DNA from: Candidatus Hodarchaeota archaeon
GTDB taxonomy: Archaea > Asgardarchaeota > Heimdallarchaeia > Hodarchaeales > Hodarchaeaceae
DNA length: 29,601 nucleotides
Direction: 5' to 3'
Assembly (NCBI GenBank): GCA_016840305.1
Contig: JAEOSP010000215.1
Coordinates: forward strand, 1-29,601
The translations under genes were made by a program, and so were the position numbers. The notes beneath the pieces were generated by a model. That model was given only the letters and a program-made list of their open reading frames with translations. It did not search any database and was not told the DNA's origin. Numbering within the stretch: position 1 is the first letter of the stretch; every line of letters begins with the position of its first letter. Shown piece by piece: positions 1 through 7,461 of this stretch.

Positions 1-311
1 ATTTCCTTGAGAATATTCCAGTTTAAATGCGTAGATCTCTTTTTGATCTCATTGCTCGAACCTAAGAGAGAAAGGGATACTTTAGTACTCCTTGCGAGGT
101 GGCGAGCTGCTACCATTCCATCCCCGCCATTCCCTCCTTTCCCTGCAAGAATAACAATATTTGAACAGGAAGTTGATTTGCAAGTTTCTAATATAAAATC
201 AGCTAATCCTCGACCAGCATTTTCCATTAGAAGTATACGATTCACCCCTAAATACTCTGAATTTACATCAACAATAGACATATCAAGAGTTGATATAGGA
301 TTCATTTTCAA
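1..311 (-). CDS. nnrE: NAD(P)H-hydrate epimerase domain (YjeF N-terminal), 5' part
   Basis: Only the N-terminal ~100 residues lie in the window; the gene runs off the left edge. The reading shows MENAGRG at about residues 29-35 and GKGGNGGDGMVAARHL at about 57-72, the hallmarks of the YjeF N-terminal Rossmann-like domain. This domain epimerises damaged NADHX/NADPHX so that the dehydratase can repair it. In archaea it is often fused to the dehydratase domain; that cannot be seen here. A TTG start at 309-311 sits 5 nt after a GGTGAG ribosome-binding site (minus strand, 317-322); an ATG two codons later (303-305) is the alternative. The gene diverges from the GT2 gene. Family call is firm, domain completeness unknown. 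Confidence 0.88.
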   Translation of the reverse strand, partial: MKMNPISTLDMSIVDVNSEYLGVNRILLMENAGRGLADFILETCKSTSCSNIVILAGKGGNGGDGMVAARHLARSTKVSLSLLGSSNEIKKRSTHLNWNILKE

Positions 312-358
312 ACTGACTCACCAATATGGATATAGTTTTGTACAGAGAACTTAAAGAT

Positions 359-374
359 AATGTTATATAAATCC
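359..374 (-). promoter_or_regulatory. Putative TATA box of the NAD(P)HX epimerase gene
   Basis: On the minus strand this stretch reads GGGATTTATATAAC, a good archaeal TATA element. It lies about 50-60 nt upstream of the start codon, which allows a leader of roughly 30 nt. No experimental support. Confidence 0.4.
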
Positions 375-432
375 CTAATAAACCTTCATTTCTTTGAGAT
401 CATTAGATATAATATAACAGGAAAATAACTAT

Positions 433-446
433 CTATATAAATATAA
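433..446 (+). promoter_or_regulatory. Putative TATA box of the GT2 gene
   Basis: The stretch reads CTATATAAATATAA, close to the archaeal TATA consensus, about 45 nt upstream of the GT2 start at 486. A start of transcription some 25 nt downstream would leave a leader of about 20 nt carrying AGGA as the ribosome-binding site. Confidence 0.45.
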
Positions 447-485
447 TATTTTCTTGATCACCTTAATTTATAGGATTAAAAGTTC

Positions 486-1952
486 ATGAATCTGATTCTC
501 TCCTTTCTTTTAAGTTTGAATATAATTTCTGCACTGATTCTAATCCCCTATCCGATAAATTTACTTTTTCTCGCACTTTCCTCCAAAAATTGGAAAGATC
601 CCACAAATAAATTTTTCTTTCAAAATTCGGAGCTCCCTCAAGTTACAATACAGCTTCCAGTCTTTAACGAGTCAAAAATTATATCTACAACACTTACGAA
701 CATAGGAAATATAAAATATCCATTAGATCGTCTGAAAATTCAAATTCTTGACGACTCTACAGACGAAACATCAGCTATTATTGATAAATTGTCTAAAAAA
801 CTGATCGATAAGGGTTTTATTGTAAAAATTCTACGAAGATCATCTAGAGACGGTTTTAAAGCCGGAGCGTTAAGATATGGGTTACAAAATGATAATTCAG
901 CATTCGTTGCGATTTTCGATTCAGATTTTCACATAAATCCGAATTTTTTGATTCAGACAATTCATTATTTCAAAAACAATGAGAAGCTAGGAGCTATTCA
1001 GTCACGATGGGGTCATAATAACCTCAATTACTCATTATTTACTCGTTCAATGTCTATAGGATTGGATGGCCATTTTTTAGTTGAAAAAATTGGCCGTAAA
1101 AAATTGGGAGCTTTTATTTCCTTTAATGGAACAGGAGGAATATGGCGTAGGGAAACGATAGACGAAAGTGGAGGATGGGAATCGGATACTCTTGCTGAAG
1201 ATCTTGATCTTGCGTATCGTGCCCAAATCAAAGGCTATGAAATCATTTATTTGAGTTCAATAGTAAATCTCCAAGAAATACCACCAACAATTCGATGTTG
1301 GATAATTCAACAGGGTCGATGGGCAAAGGGATTCTCACAGAACATAAAGAAAAACCTCAAAAATTTTTTACAGTATTCAATCTCACCTCCAAGTTGGCTC
1401 ACAATACAGGGTATCATACACCTAACTCAATATTTAGTTCCTTTAATGATATTAGTTAACACAGTAACCACAATAATTTTACTGTACTCTTCTTCCTTCG
1501 AAGGAGGATTTTTATCTACCCTAGGAGTTTTTTTCACTTTTTCAGCTATATGTGGTGTATTAGCTTACTCATATGCAATAGTTCGTGGCGATAGATCCTT
1601 TTGGGATATTCTTCTGATTCCTTTATTCTTATTTTGGGGAGCTGGACTGGTTATAAGAATGGGTGTTGGCGTTATTGATGGATTTTTTAGAAAAAGTGGT
1701 GTTTTTGAAAGAACACCAAAGTTCAATATTGCTTCACCTCAATTTCATTCTAAAGAAATGATACGTCAAAATATTCCGATTGATAAGATTTTTTTCTTAG
1801 AAATTCTGTATATCTTTATTCTGTTAACGGGAATTATGAAAACTTTGAGCTTAGGAGGTTTATATGTCATCAATGCTATTTATTTCATTTTTCTTATGCT
1901 TAGCACAACGAATCTTGTTCTTTCAGAGGTACTACATTCATTTTCCCCCTAA
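486..1952 (+). CDS. Membrane glycosyltransferase family 2 (cellulose/mannan synthase-like)
   Basis: A 488-residue processive-type GT2 enzyme. It has one N-terminal membrane helix (residues ~5-30), a cytosolic GT-A domain, then four or five C-terminal membrane helices from about residue 310. The D,D,D,QxxRW signature is complete: ILDDSTDET (first Asp), FDSDF (DxD), EDLDL (catalytic base) and QQGRWAKG. Such enzymes transfer sugars from nucleotide sugars to a growing polysaccharide or to a lipid, and the closest architecture is the CslA/glucomannan synthase-like group. Sugar and acceptor cannot be told from sequence. The gene stands alone on this strand, diverges from the epimerase gene and ends 7 nt before the convergent AN1 gene. 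ATG start with AGGA upstream. Confidence 0.9.
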   Translation: MNLILSFLLSLNIISALILIPYPINLLFLALSSKNWKDPTNKFFFQNSELPQVTIQLPVFNESKIISTTLTNIGNIKYPLDRLKIQILDDSTDETSAIIDKLSKKLIDKGFIVKILRRSSRDGFKAGALRYGLQNDNSAFVAIFDSDFHINPNFLIQTIHYFKNNEKLGAIQSRWGHNNLNYSLFTRSMSIGLDGHFLVEKIGRKKLGAFISFNGTGGIWRRETIDESGGWESDTLAEDLDLAYRAQIKGYEIIYLSSIVNLQEIPPTIRCWIIQQGRWAKGFSQNIKKNLKNFLQYSISPPSWLTIQGIIHLTQYLVPLMILVNTVTTIILLYSSSFEGGFLSTLGVFFTFSAICGVLAYSYAIVRGDRSFWDILLIPLFLFWGAGLVIRMGVGVIDGFFRKSGVFERTPKFNIASPQFHSKEMIRQNIPIDKIFFLEILYIFILLTGIMKTLSLGGLYVINAIYFIFLMLSTTNLVLSEVLHSFSP

Positions 1953-1959
1953 AACTCCT

Positions 1960-2376
1960 TCAACGATTATGTAATCCAGAACAATTATGTTTCTCCGGTA
2001 TACGATGATTTGCACAATAAAATCTGCCACAATAAGAGCACGTAAACCCAAGTGATGATGATTCTCCACAATAATCACAAACCCCTTTTAATTGAGTTTT
2101 TTTCTTGACTGCTGCTGGCGGTATGATTCTTGGTTTAAATCCATTATTTCTACTATGAATTCGAGGAAAACGTGAAAATTCTCTTCGGGAATATGAGGGA
2201 TTAATAACAAATGAATAGCTGATCAGAATACCAAAAATAATTGATACTATGCTCCATAGGATAATTTTTCCTTCAATATCATTATTAGGTAGTAATAAAT
2301 CAAGGGAAATTACTAGCCCAATAAGTACCACGCCTAATATGAGAGATTTCTGTTGTGTATCTGATACTGTATTCAA
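1960..2376 (-). CDS. Membrane-anchored AN1-type zinc-finger protein
   Basis: The C-terminus carries a perfect AN1 pattern, C-x2-C-x9-C-x2-C-x4-C-x2-H-x5-H-x-C (CDYC ... CSYC ... C ... H ... HNC), which binds two zinc ions. Two hydrophobic helices precede it (SLILGVVLIGLVISL and IILWSIVSIIFGILISYSF), then a basic linker, so the finger should face the cytosol. In eukaryotes AN1 fingers occur in ubiquitin- and stress-linked proteins; the partner here is unknown. I place the start at TTG (2374-2376), nine nt after GGAGG. An ATG at 2416-2418 would give 14 more residues but overlap the upstream protease gene by 40 nt. Last gene of the RHH-M50-AN1 operon. Confidence 0.78.
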   Translation of the reverse strand: MNTVSDTQQKSLILGVVLIGLVISLDLLLPNNDIEGKIILWSIVSIIFGILISYSFVINPSYSRREFSRFPRIHSRNNGFKPRIIPPAAVKKKTQLKGVCDYCGESSSLGFTCSYCGRFYCANHRIPEKHNCSGLHNR

Positions 2377-2378
2377 AT

Positions 2379-3005
2379 TCAGAATCCTCCAAACAGGCCA
2401 TATGGATGTAACAACCAAGCTGCCAAACTAAAAGCAAAAATGACGATAAAGACAGTTGAATTCCATTTATTAATTTTAGCACCATCGAGTATCGATATAG
2501 GTAGAAGATTAAATAGAGTTAAATCGAAGGAAAATTTACTAACTAAAAGGGTATAAACCATCAAGTTTCCTGGTAATAAAAATGAAATACCCATCAACAT
2601 ACCCCCGATGATAATATTGGCCAAAGGACCAGCCATAGCAATGCTTGCTTCTGATTCTTCTGAAGGATTACCATAAAAAACAACTGCTCCAGGAGCAATC
2701 AGCTTTAATGGGATAAAGACACTCAGCAATGAAAAGAGCGCCATGTTCTGATCTAAGTAGAATCTTGAGGGAAATCCACGCCTTATTGCAATGAATTTGT
2801 GGGCAATCTCATGTAATAAAAACAGAGGAATACTTAAAACGCTAATTATACATAATTCGATGATTGTTTGCACAAAAGATTGGAGATTAGAAAAGAATAA
2901 ACCTAATAGAGAAAGTGGGTTTTGAAAAATTGAGAGTTCTACAATTACAAAGATAGTGCAGGCAAAAATAAGCTGATTCCTTTCATCATCTGAAAATGAG
3001 AACAT
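2379..3005 (-). CDS. M50-family (site-2 protease-like) membrane metalloprotease
   Basis: A 208-residue polytopic membrane protein. The zinc motif HEIAH is at residues 65-69 inside a hydrophobic segment, and the third ligand motif of the family appears as LLPISILDG (Asp174). SIAMAGPLANIIIG at about 121-134 matches the conserved AGPxAN element. Members cut transmembrane helices within the membrane, for example to release regulators. It is compact, with no PDZ or CBS domain visible. Start ATG has GGA six nt upstream. It follows the RHH gene by 12 nt, and its last codons hold the ribosome-binding site of the AN1 gene. Catalytic residues look intact. Confidence 0.85.
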   Translation of the reverse strand: MFSFSDDERNQLIFACTIFVIVELSIFQNPLSLLGLFFSNLQSFVQTIIELCIISVLSIPLFLLHEIAHKFIAIRRGFPSRFYLDQNMALFSLLSVFIPLKLIAPGAVVFYGNPSEESEASIAMAGPLANIIIGGMLMGISFLLPGNLMVYTLLVSKFSFDLTLFNLLPISILDGAKINKWNSTVFIVIFAFSLAAWLLHPYGLFGGF

Positions 3006-3017
3006 CTTGTATCCAAA

Positions 3018-3215
3018 TTATATTTTATCTGAAATTTGATCAACTAGCTTATCCCATGTTCCTGTTTCTTGCTTAAGCATTTCTTCTATGGCTACTCGCA
3101 AAAAATGAGATCTAGATTCATATTGGCCTAAACGTACAAAGTTATCAATTAGAATAAGTATTTGATCCGGGATTTTGATACTAATGGGTTTCTGGCGCAT
3201 CATTTTTAGTTCCAT
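3018..3215 (-). CDS. Ribbon-helix-helix (CopG/Arc-type) DNA-binding protein
   Basis: A 65-residue protein with the RHH plan: a beta strand (KPISIKIPDQI), helix A (LILIDNFVRLGQY) and helix B (SRSHFLRVAIEEML). Such proteins bind DNA as dimers through the paired strand and usually repress short operons, often their own. It is the first gene of the RHH-M50-AN1 operon. ATGs at codons 5 and 6 are alternative starts and have a GGA at better distance. Target unknown. Confidence 0.8.
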   Translation of the reverse strand: MELKMMRQKPISIKIPDQILILIDNFVRLGQYESRSHFLRVAIEEMLKQETGTWDKLVDQISDKI

Positions 3216-3353
3216 AGCTCATTTTGAAAAGTTGAATAAAGGTTTTACTATCAAAGGAAGGAATGATAGGAATTGATACTTCGAACCTAGTTTAAAAGAA
3301 ACAATTTTATCCATTACTAATTATGCGTTACTCATAAGATCAGGTGTCCTGAA

Positions 3354-4667
3354 TTGAAATGTGTATTAGTAATTGCCACAGGTGTTCTCTTTGGAGAAAT
3401 AACCAAAGAAACGGCTAAAATAACTCAATCTGTTCCATTTAAAGAAAATAAATCCATATTAGGTGACGAATTTCAAGATTTCCTTACTGAACATGACTTA
3501 GAGTTCAGAAAAGTACTACCTGATATTGCTCAGGAAATTATTTCTGATAATGCTGCAATAATCGAATATCTACGAACAATAGGATATGAAAAAACCCGTT
3601 TTGCGAGTCCAGGAGAGCTTTTTCCTATCAGATCAGAAATAAGAAAATACTTAGAGGAGCATTCGGATTCTTCAGACTCGTTTGAAGTTATGACATCCTT
3701 ACGGGCACAAGCCATGCTTTTCACTCAAAATATGCTACGGGAGAATATCGAAGCTCGGGATAAGTATATTGCACAAGCAATCAACAGTATAGATGATATT
3801 AACTCAATCTTAAATCTAATCTATGCACGACTCTCTGAATGGTATGGAATTCATTTTCCAGAGCTACAAGATCTAGTGAGAGATAATGACCAATACATCA
3901 AATTAGTAGCAAAAATGGAAGGCAAACTTCGTTCTGAAATAACTCTTGATGATATTACTTCTTTATCTGAAAAAAGACAGGAACTAATACAAGAAGCTGC
4001 AATGAACTCGCTCGGTGCAGGGATTTCTCTGTATGATATGAGCCCGATTTCTCAATTAGCATCCTTTGGAGTTGAAATTTTAAAAATCAAGGATAATTTA
4101 GAGAAATATATTGAGGAGAGCATGAAAGAAGTTGCTCCGAATCTACAGGCACTTGTTGGTAGCTTACTTGGAGCACGACTAATATCTCTTGCAGGAAATT
4201 TAGAGAATTTAGCTAAACGATCTTCAGGAACAGTTCAGGTTTTAGGAGCTGAAAAAGCTCTATTTAGACATTTAAGGTCGGGAGAAGATCCTCCAAAACA
4301 CGGTGTGATTTTTCAATCCCCTTTAATCCATTCCGCTAAACTACATCAAAGGGGAAAAATCGCTCGGGCGTTGGCGGGCAAATTAAGCATTGCAGCAAGA
4401 GTAGATTACTTTAGTGGCGAATTTATTGGTCCAACTCTTGTGAACGACCTAGAAAAACGAATTGTAGAAATCCAAGAGTCTTTTCCCGAACCAACAGAGA
4501 AGCAAGTAGCCAGAAAACAAAAATTGAAATCCCGAAAGCCAAGTAGAGGAAGATCAAAGTCTTCATACCGAGATGGTAAGCGCAAAGATAAATCATGGTC
4601 GAAAAAAGACTCGAAAAAAAACAGAGGCGCCGTAAACCCCAACAAAAGCCCAAATCGAATTAATTGA
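3354..4667 (+). CDS. nop5: Nop5/Nop56-58 core protein of C/D box sRNPs
   Basis: A 437-residue protein of the C/D box RNP that directs 2'-O-methylation of rRNA and tRNA. It bridges L7Ae-bound sRNA to fibrillarin. The N-terminal domain, the central coiled coil (about residues 150-250) and the Nop domain are all present. The diagnostic stretch is GAEKALFRHLRSG...PPKHGVIFQSP...GKIARALAGKLSIAARVDYFSG (about 300-355). The tail after ~385 is rich in Lys, Arg and Ser, as in eukaryotic Nop56/58. The start is TTG at 3354, after AGGTG. The stop overlaps the fibrillarin reading frame, so the two RNP subunits are translationally coupled. Confidence 0.96.
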   Translation: MKCVLVIATGVLFGEITKETAKITQSVPFKENKSILGDEFQDFLTEHDLEFRKVLPDIAQEIISDNAAIIEYLRTIGYEKTRFASPGELFPIRSEIRKYLEEHSDSSDSFEVMTSLRAQAMLFTQNMLRENIEARDKYIAQAINSIDDINSILNLIYARLSEWYGIHFPELQDLVRDNDQYIKLVAKMEGKLRSEITLDDITSLSEKRQELIQEAAMNSLGAGISLYDMSPISQLASFGVEILKIKDNLEKYIEESMKEVAPNLQALVGSLLGARLISLAGNLENLAKRSSGTVQVLGAEKALFRHLRSGEDPPKHGVIFQSPLIHSAKLHQRGKIARALAGKLSIAARVDYFSGEFIGPTLVNDLEKRIVEIQESFPEPTEKQVARKQKLKSRKPSRGRSKSSYRDGKRKDKSWSKKDSKKNRGAVNPNKSPNRIN

Positions 4668-5359
4668 AGGTGAACAATCTGAAAATATCAAACACAACGA
4701 TCGAAGGTATGTATCAGCTGAAGATGGAACAAAAAAAACGTCTTGCTACATTGAATAGTGTTCCTGGAGTCTCTGTTTACGGAGAAAGGTTAATTAAAGA
4801 CAATAATGATGAATATCGAACCTGGGATCCTTTCAGATCTAAATTCGCGGCCGCCTTTCTTTCAGGAATGAAGCATTTACCGCAGATTAAAAATCAAAGA
4901 ATTCTTTATCTTGGTGTTTCAACAGGAACTACTCCATCACATTTTTCTGATATGTTGGAAGATGGAATACTATACGGAGTCGAATTCTCTCCGAAAGTAA
5001 TGAGAAAATTCTACAGATTAGCTGAACAAAGGCCAAATCTAATACCGATCCTTGCAGATGCAAGACGTCCCGAGGAATATTCAGCATTCGTATTCGATGT
5101 AGATCTTATTTATCAAGATGTATCTCAACCTGATCAAGCACAAATTTTTGGTAGAAATTCCCAGGAATTCCTGAGATCAGGAGGAATTGGTGTTTTAGCT
5201 ATTAAATCACAAAGTATTGATGTATCTCTTGAGCCTGAAGAGGTCTTTTCAAATCAAATAGGGCAATTAGAAAATGATTTTGGTTTAAAAATTATAGAAT
5301 ACAGTAAAATTGACGCTTATGAGAAAAAGCATGCTATAATTGTAGTAAAAAAACCCTGA
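4664..5359 (+). CDS. flpA: Fibrillarin-like rRNA/tRNA 2'-O-methyltransferase
   Basis: The methyltransferase of C/D box sRNPs, which uses SAM to methylate riboses chosen by guide RNA. The N-terminal beta domain holds RLATLNSVPGVSVYGERL and TWDPFRSKFAAAFLSG. The SAM fold follows: ILYLGVSTGTTPSHFSD (motif I), GVEFSPKVMRKF (motif II) and the QDVSQPDQ acidic strand. Length (231) is normal for the family. The nop5 stop TGA overlaps a TTG at 4664. A GGTGA Shine-Dalgarno at 4669-4673 instead points to a start near 4679-4681, where the codon is CTG, so the exact start is uncertain. It lies 29 nt from the convergent TFS gene. Confidence 0.95.
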   Translation: MKVNNLKISNTTIEGMYQLKMEQKKRLATLNSVPGVSVYGERLIKDNNDEYRTWDPFRSKFAAAFLSGMKHLPQIKNQRILYLGVSTGTTPSHFSDMLEDGILYGVEFSPKVMRKFYRLAEQRPNLIPILADARRPEEYSAFVFDVDLIYQDVSQPDQAQIFGRNSQEFLRSGGIGVLAIKSQSIDVSLEPEEVFSNQIGQLENDFGLKIIEYSKIDAYEKKHAIIVVKKP

Positions 5360-5388
5360 CCCTATTTTGTATCCAAATTTTCTTGTTC

Positions 5389-5727
5389 TTATCCGTAATC
5401 TCGCCATGTAAATTTACATTTTCTACATCGATAAAAAGTAGTTGCTGCTTCATCAGCACTACGTGTTTGAAGTTCCCAATATACTGCTTCATTATGTCCA
5501 CATTTATCACAATGAGCAGTAGCCGTCGGCATGGTTTCTATCTCATCATCATCGTCAATGATAACCATTTTCTCCATATCTGAATGTTTGATGGTTTGTT
5601 TAATTTCAAATGCTTTCGAGTTTGAAGCTGAGCTTATTTTTTTACCACAGGATGGGCATTTCATAATAATTTGGCCATCTTCTTGTTTTTCGGGAACGAG
5701 AAATCCACCACATTCACAAAATTCCAT
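5389..5727 (-). CDS. tfs: Transcription factor S (TFS/TFIIS-like cleavage factor)
   Basis: A 112-residue protein with two zinc ribbons. The N-terminal one uses Cys4, Cys6, Cys24 and Cys27, the C-terminal one Cys73, Cys76, Cys101 and Cys104. The loop of the C-terminal ribbon carries the catalytic pair Asp92-Glu93 (RSADEAATTFYRC), which enters the RNA polymerase funnel and stimulates transcript cleavage in stalled complexes. Both ribbons are complete, so this is the active factor and not an inhibitory paralogue lacking the DE pair. A GGTGA ribosome-binding site lies nine nt upstream of ATG. The gene converges on flpA. Confidence 0.95.
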   Translation of the reverse strand: MEFCECGGFLVPEKQEDGQIIMKCPSCGKKISSASNSKAFEIKQTIKHSDMEKMVIIDDDDEIETMPTATAHCDKCGHNEAVYWELQTRSADEAATTFYRCRKCKFTWRDYG

Positions 5728-5866
5728 CTAAGGGTTCACCAAGTATCTAAAATGCAATTTAAGCAGAAATTATTCACTGTATTAAAGAAGTCCTTTGGAA
5801 AAGAGTCTTCCAAGAAATATTTATCATTGAGGAAAATTCATAATCCATAACAAAGATTGACTATCT

Positions 5867-6175
5867 ATGAAAAGAATCTCTTTGATCCCCTATGGTGATA
5901 TTTCTTTGTTATCTCTTGCCAGTATTACTCCTGGAACTAAGTTTCGATTGTTTAGCAAGATAAAAGAAATAACTAAGGATAAAATTGTCTTTTTCGACGA
6001 CCAGAATGAACATAGTCTCACTCATTCTACCGAAACTTTCAAAGGTATTAAGAAAGATGATGTAGTACTTGCATTTGGAATTAAAGAAGAGTCTTCACTC
6101 AAGATTGAAATGATATTACAAATGAACCTCGATTGGGCTCTTTTAACAAAAGTTCAGGACTTAGAACGGATGTAA
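5867..6175 (+). CDS. Small OB-fold-like protein, possibly RPA14/Rpa3-like
   Basis: A 102-residue soluble protein that I do not recognise from a specific motif. The predicted pattern is a series of short beta strands (TKFRLFSKIKEI, KIVFFDD, DDVVLAFGI, LKIEMILQM) ending in a helix (WALLTKVQDLERM). That fits one OB fold with a C-terminal helix, the build of RPA14, Ten1 and the archaeal RPA small subunits. The function is inferred from this pattern alone. It stands by itself, divergent from tfs. A TATA-like AAATATTTATC lies about 45-50 nt upstream, and no Shine-Dalgarno is visible before the ATG. Confidence 0.6.
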   Translation: MKRISLIPYGDISLLSLASITPGTKFRLFSKIKEITKDKIVFFDDQNEHSLTHSTETFKGIKKDDVVLAFGIKEESSLKIEMILQMNLDWALLTKVQDLERM

Positions 6176-6303
6176 ATTTGCTCTTCACATTTGGAAACTA
6201 GGAAAATTGCTCTCAAAATCGAAGTTTTAATGGCTAAGAGAGTAGTTTGTCGTTTATTCATTAATTAAGTTCTTAGAGTCCACTTGGTTTCGTAGTACTT
6301 CAG

Positions 6304-6321
6304 AAAAAATATATATATAAG
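6304..6321 (+). promoter_or_regulatory. Strong putative TATA box of the lsm-rpoG-tRNA-Leu unit
   Basis: The stretch reads AAAAAATATATATATAAG, the best TATA-like element in the window. Transcription would begin near 6337, about 93 nt before the Sm-like start codon, giving an unusually long leader for this genome. Confidence 0.5.
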
Positions 6322-6430
6322 ATAATTGCACCATTAATGAGCCAGATTACCATCACTATGCTAATTCACACGTCAGCCTTTTACATTTTGGTGATAAAGT
6401 TATCTGCTCTATATTCATGGAGGCGATTAT

Positions 6431-6874
6431 GTGTCAATGGTCGGTCAAGCCAAAAGAACTTTTCAGAAAGAAATCACAGCTTTTAACAACAAAAGAGTTG
6501 CGGTTATACTAAAAAATGGAAGAAAATTTGTGGGTGAACTTAAAGGATTGTCTCCAGAGACATTATCATGTGTGCTGATAAAAGCCAAGCGTGATGACGA
6601 AACGAATGAAATTCATAGAATATGCCTGAATGGTGACCAGATAGCTGAGCTGTATTTGGAAGAAGCTCCATTTAACCTTCTTGGATTGAAGGATGAATTG
6701 GAAAGAATATTCCGTCGTCCCGGGGATGTAAAGGTATATGATGAAGCAGGATTAATTGTTGTACTTGAAAGAGTCAAAGTTAGTGAAAGCGGGGTTGAAG
6801 GAACAGGTCCAGTTGCTGATCGTGTTCGTGCTATATTCAATCGTTATGCAAGCGATCAATCTACAGAAGAGTAA
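6431..6874 (+). CDS. Sm-like (Lsm) RNA-binding protein with C-terminal extension
   Basis: A 147-residue protein. Residues ~10-75 form an Sm fold: the Sm1 region is VAVILKNGRKFVGELKGLSPETLSCVL and the Sm2-like region is RICLNGDQIAELYL. A second domain follows (~80-140: LKDELERIFRRPGDVKVYD and onward), resembling the two-domain archaeal SmAP3 type rather than the short SmAP1 and SmAP2 proteins. Sm proteins form rings that bind U-rich RNA. The start is GTG at 6431, seven nt after GGAGG; an ATG two codons on is possible. It lies 6 nt upstream of rpoG, so an RNA-binding protein and an RNA polymerase subunit are made from one transcript. Confidence 0.87.
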   Translation: MSMVGQAKRTFQKEITAFNNKRVAVILKNGRKFVGELKGLSPETLSCVLIKAKRDDETNEIHRICLNGDQIAELYLEEAPFNLLGLKDELERIFRRPGDVKVYDEAGLIVVLERVKVSESGVEGTGPVADRVRAIFNRYASDQSTEE

Positions 6875-6880
6875 GTAAAA

Positions 6881-7237
6881 ATGATTATCAATGCAGAAGT
6901 ATTTCAGCTTGAAGAGGATTATGATAATAATCTCTGGCGGATAGATTTTCGTGACGAAAAACAAAATCTAAGAGGAAAAATTGAAATTCCCTCAAAGATT
7001 TTGGAAATGAAAGATCGGAAGAACCTACAGATTGAAATTCTTCCGAATACTAGTGCTATGCCTACTTTCAAGGACGAGCTGATTGTATTTAATGCAATTA
7101 ATATTAGAACACAATCTGCTGGAAAAGACCGTGTGTACATTTTTTCTGCAGGTGGTTTAATGGTTAGAATTTTCACAACAAAGGTTATAAATCAGTTCAA
7201 ATTGCCGTTGAAAGAATTTTCAATAATAGTGCGGTAA
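6881..7237 (+). CDS. rpoG: RNA polymerase subunit G (Rpb8 homologue)
   Basis: A 118-residue beta-rich protein. Its C-terminus, DRVYIFSAGGLMVRIF...FKLPLKEFSIIVR, lines up with the conserved end of eukaryotic Rpb8 (AYVSYGGLLMRL...VYLLMKK). The N-terminal part has the strand pattern of the Rpb8 OB barrel. Rpb8/RpoG is known from eukaryotes and a few archaeal groups such as Crenarchaeota and Korarchaeota, and is absent from many others. It binds the large polymerase subunit. It is the second gene after lsm, and a tRNA gene begins 7 nt after its stop. The call rests on the C-terminal motif, fold pattern and length. Confidence 0.75.
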   Translation: MIINAEVFQLEEDYDNNLWRIDFRDEKQNLRGKIEIPSKILEMKDRKNLQIEILPNTSAMPTFKDELIVFNAINIRTQSAGKDRVYIFSAGGLMVRIFTTKVINQFKLPLKEFSIIVR

Positions 7238-7244
7238 GCTTCTA

Positions 7245-7329
7245 GCGGGGGTTTCCCAGCCAGGTCAAAGGAGCTAGGTTGAGGTCCTAGTCGTGTAGGC
7301 GTTCGTGAGTTCAAATCTCACCCCCCGCA
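7245..7329 (+). tRNA. tRNA-Leu (anticodon GAG)
   Basis: A complete type II tRNA. The acceptor stem is GCGGGGG/CCCCCGC with discriminator A. The D arm has TCC/GGA around AGCCAGGTCAAA. The anticodon stem CTAGG/CCTAG encloses the loop TTGAGGT, giving anticodon GAG, which reads CUC and CUU. A long variable arm follows, then the T arm GTGAG-TTCAAAT-CTCAC. There is no intron and CCA is not encoded. It starts 7 nt after the rpoG stop with no promoter of its own visible, so it is probably cut out of the lsm-rpoG transcript. Confidence 0.97.
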
Positions 7330-7461
7330 CTAAATATATTGTCATGGATTGATTCTAAGTCACATCAAAATAAAATTATGCGGATTATTGAATCCAAGAA
7401 ATTTTTATCATATCTTTAATGACTGTTTATTTGAACTTGGATAAATCAAGAGGCTTTGATT

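Noticed and set aside
7..354. 115-residue plus-strand reading frame at the left edge
   Set aside because: It is the complement of the NAD(P)HX epimerase gene, whose minus-strand reading has clear family motifs.
2300..2485. 61-residue minus-strand frame across the M50-AN1 junction
   Set aside because: It overlaps two well-supported genes in another frame and has no recognisable domain.
4406..4653. Two overlapping minus-strand frames of 76-79 residues
   Set aside because: Both are antisense to the Lys/Arg-rich tail of nop5 and have no support.
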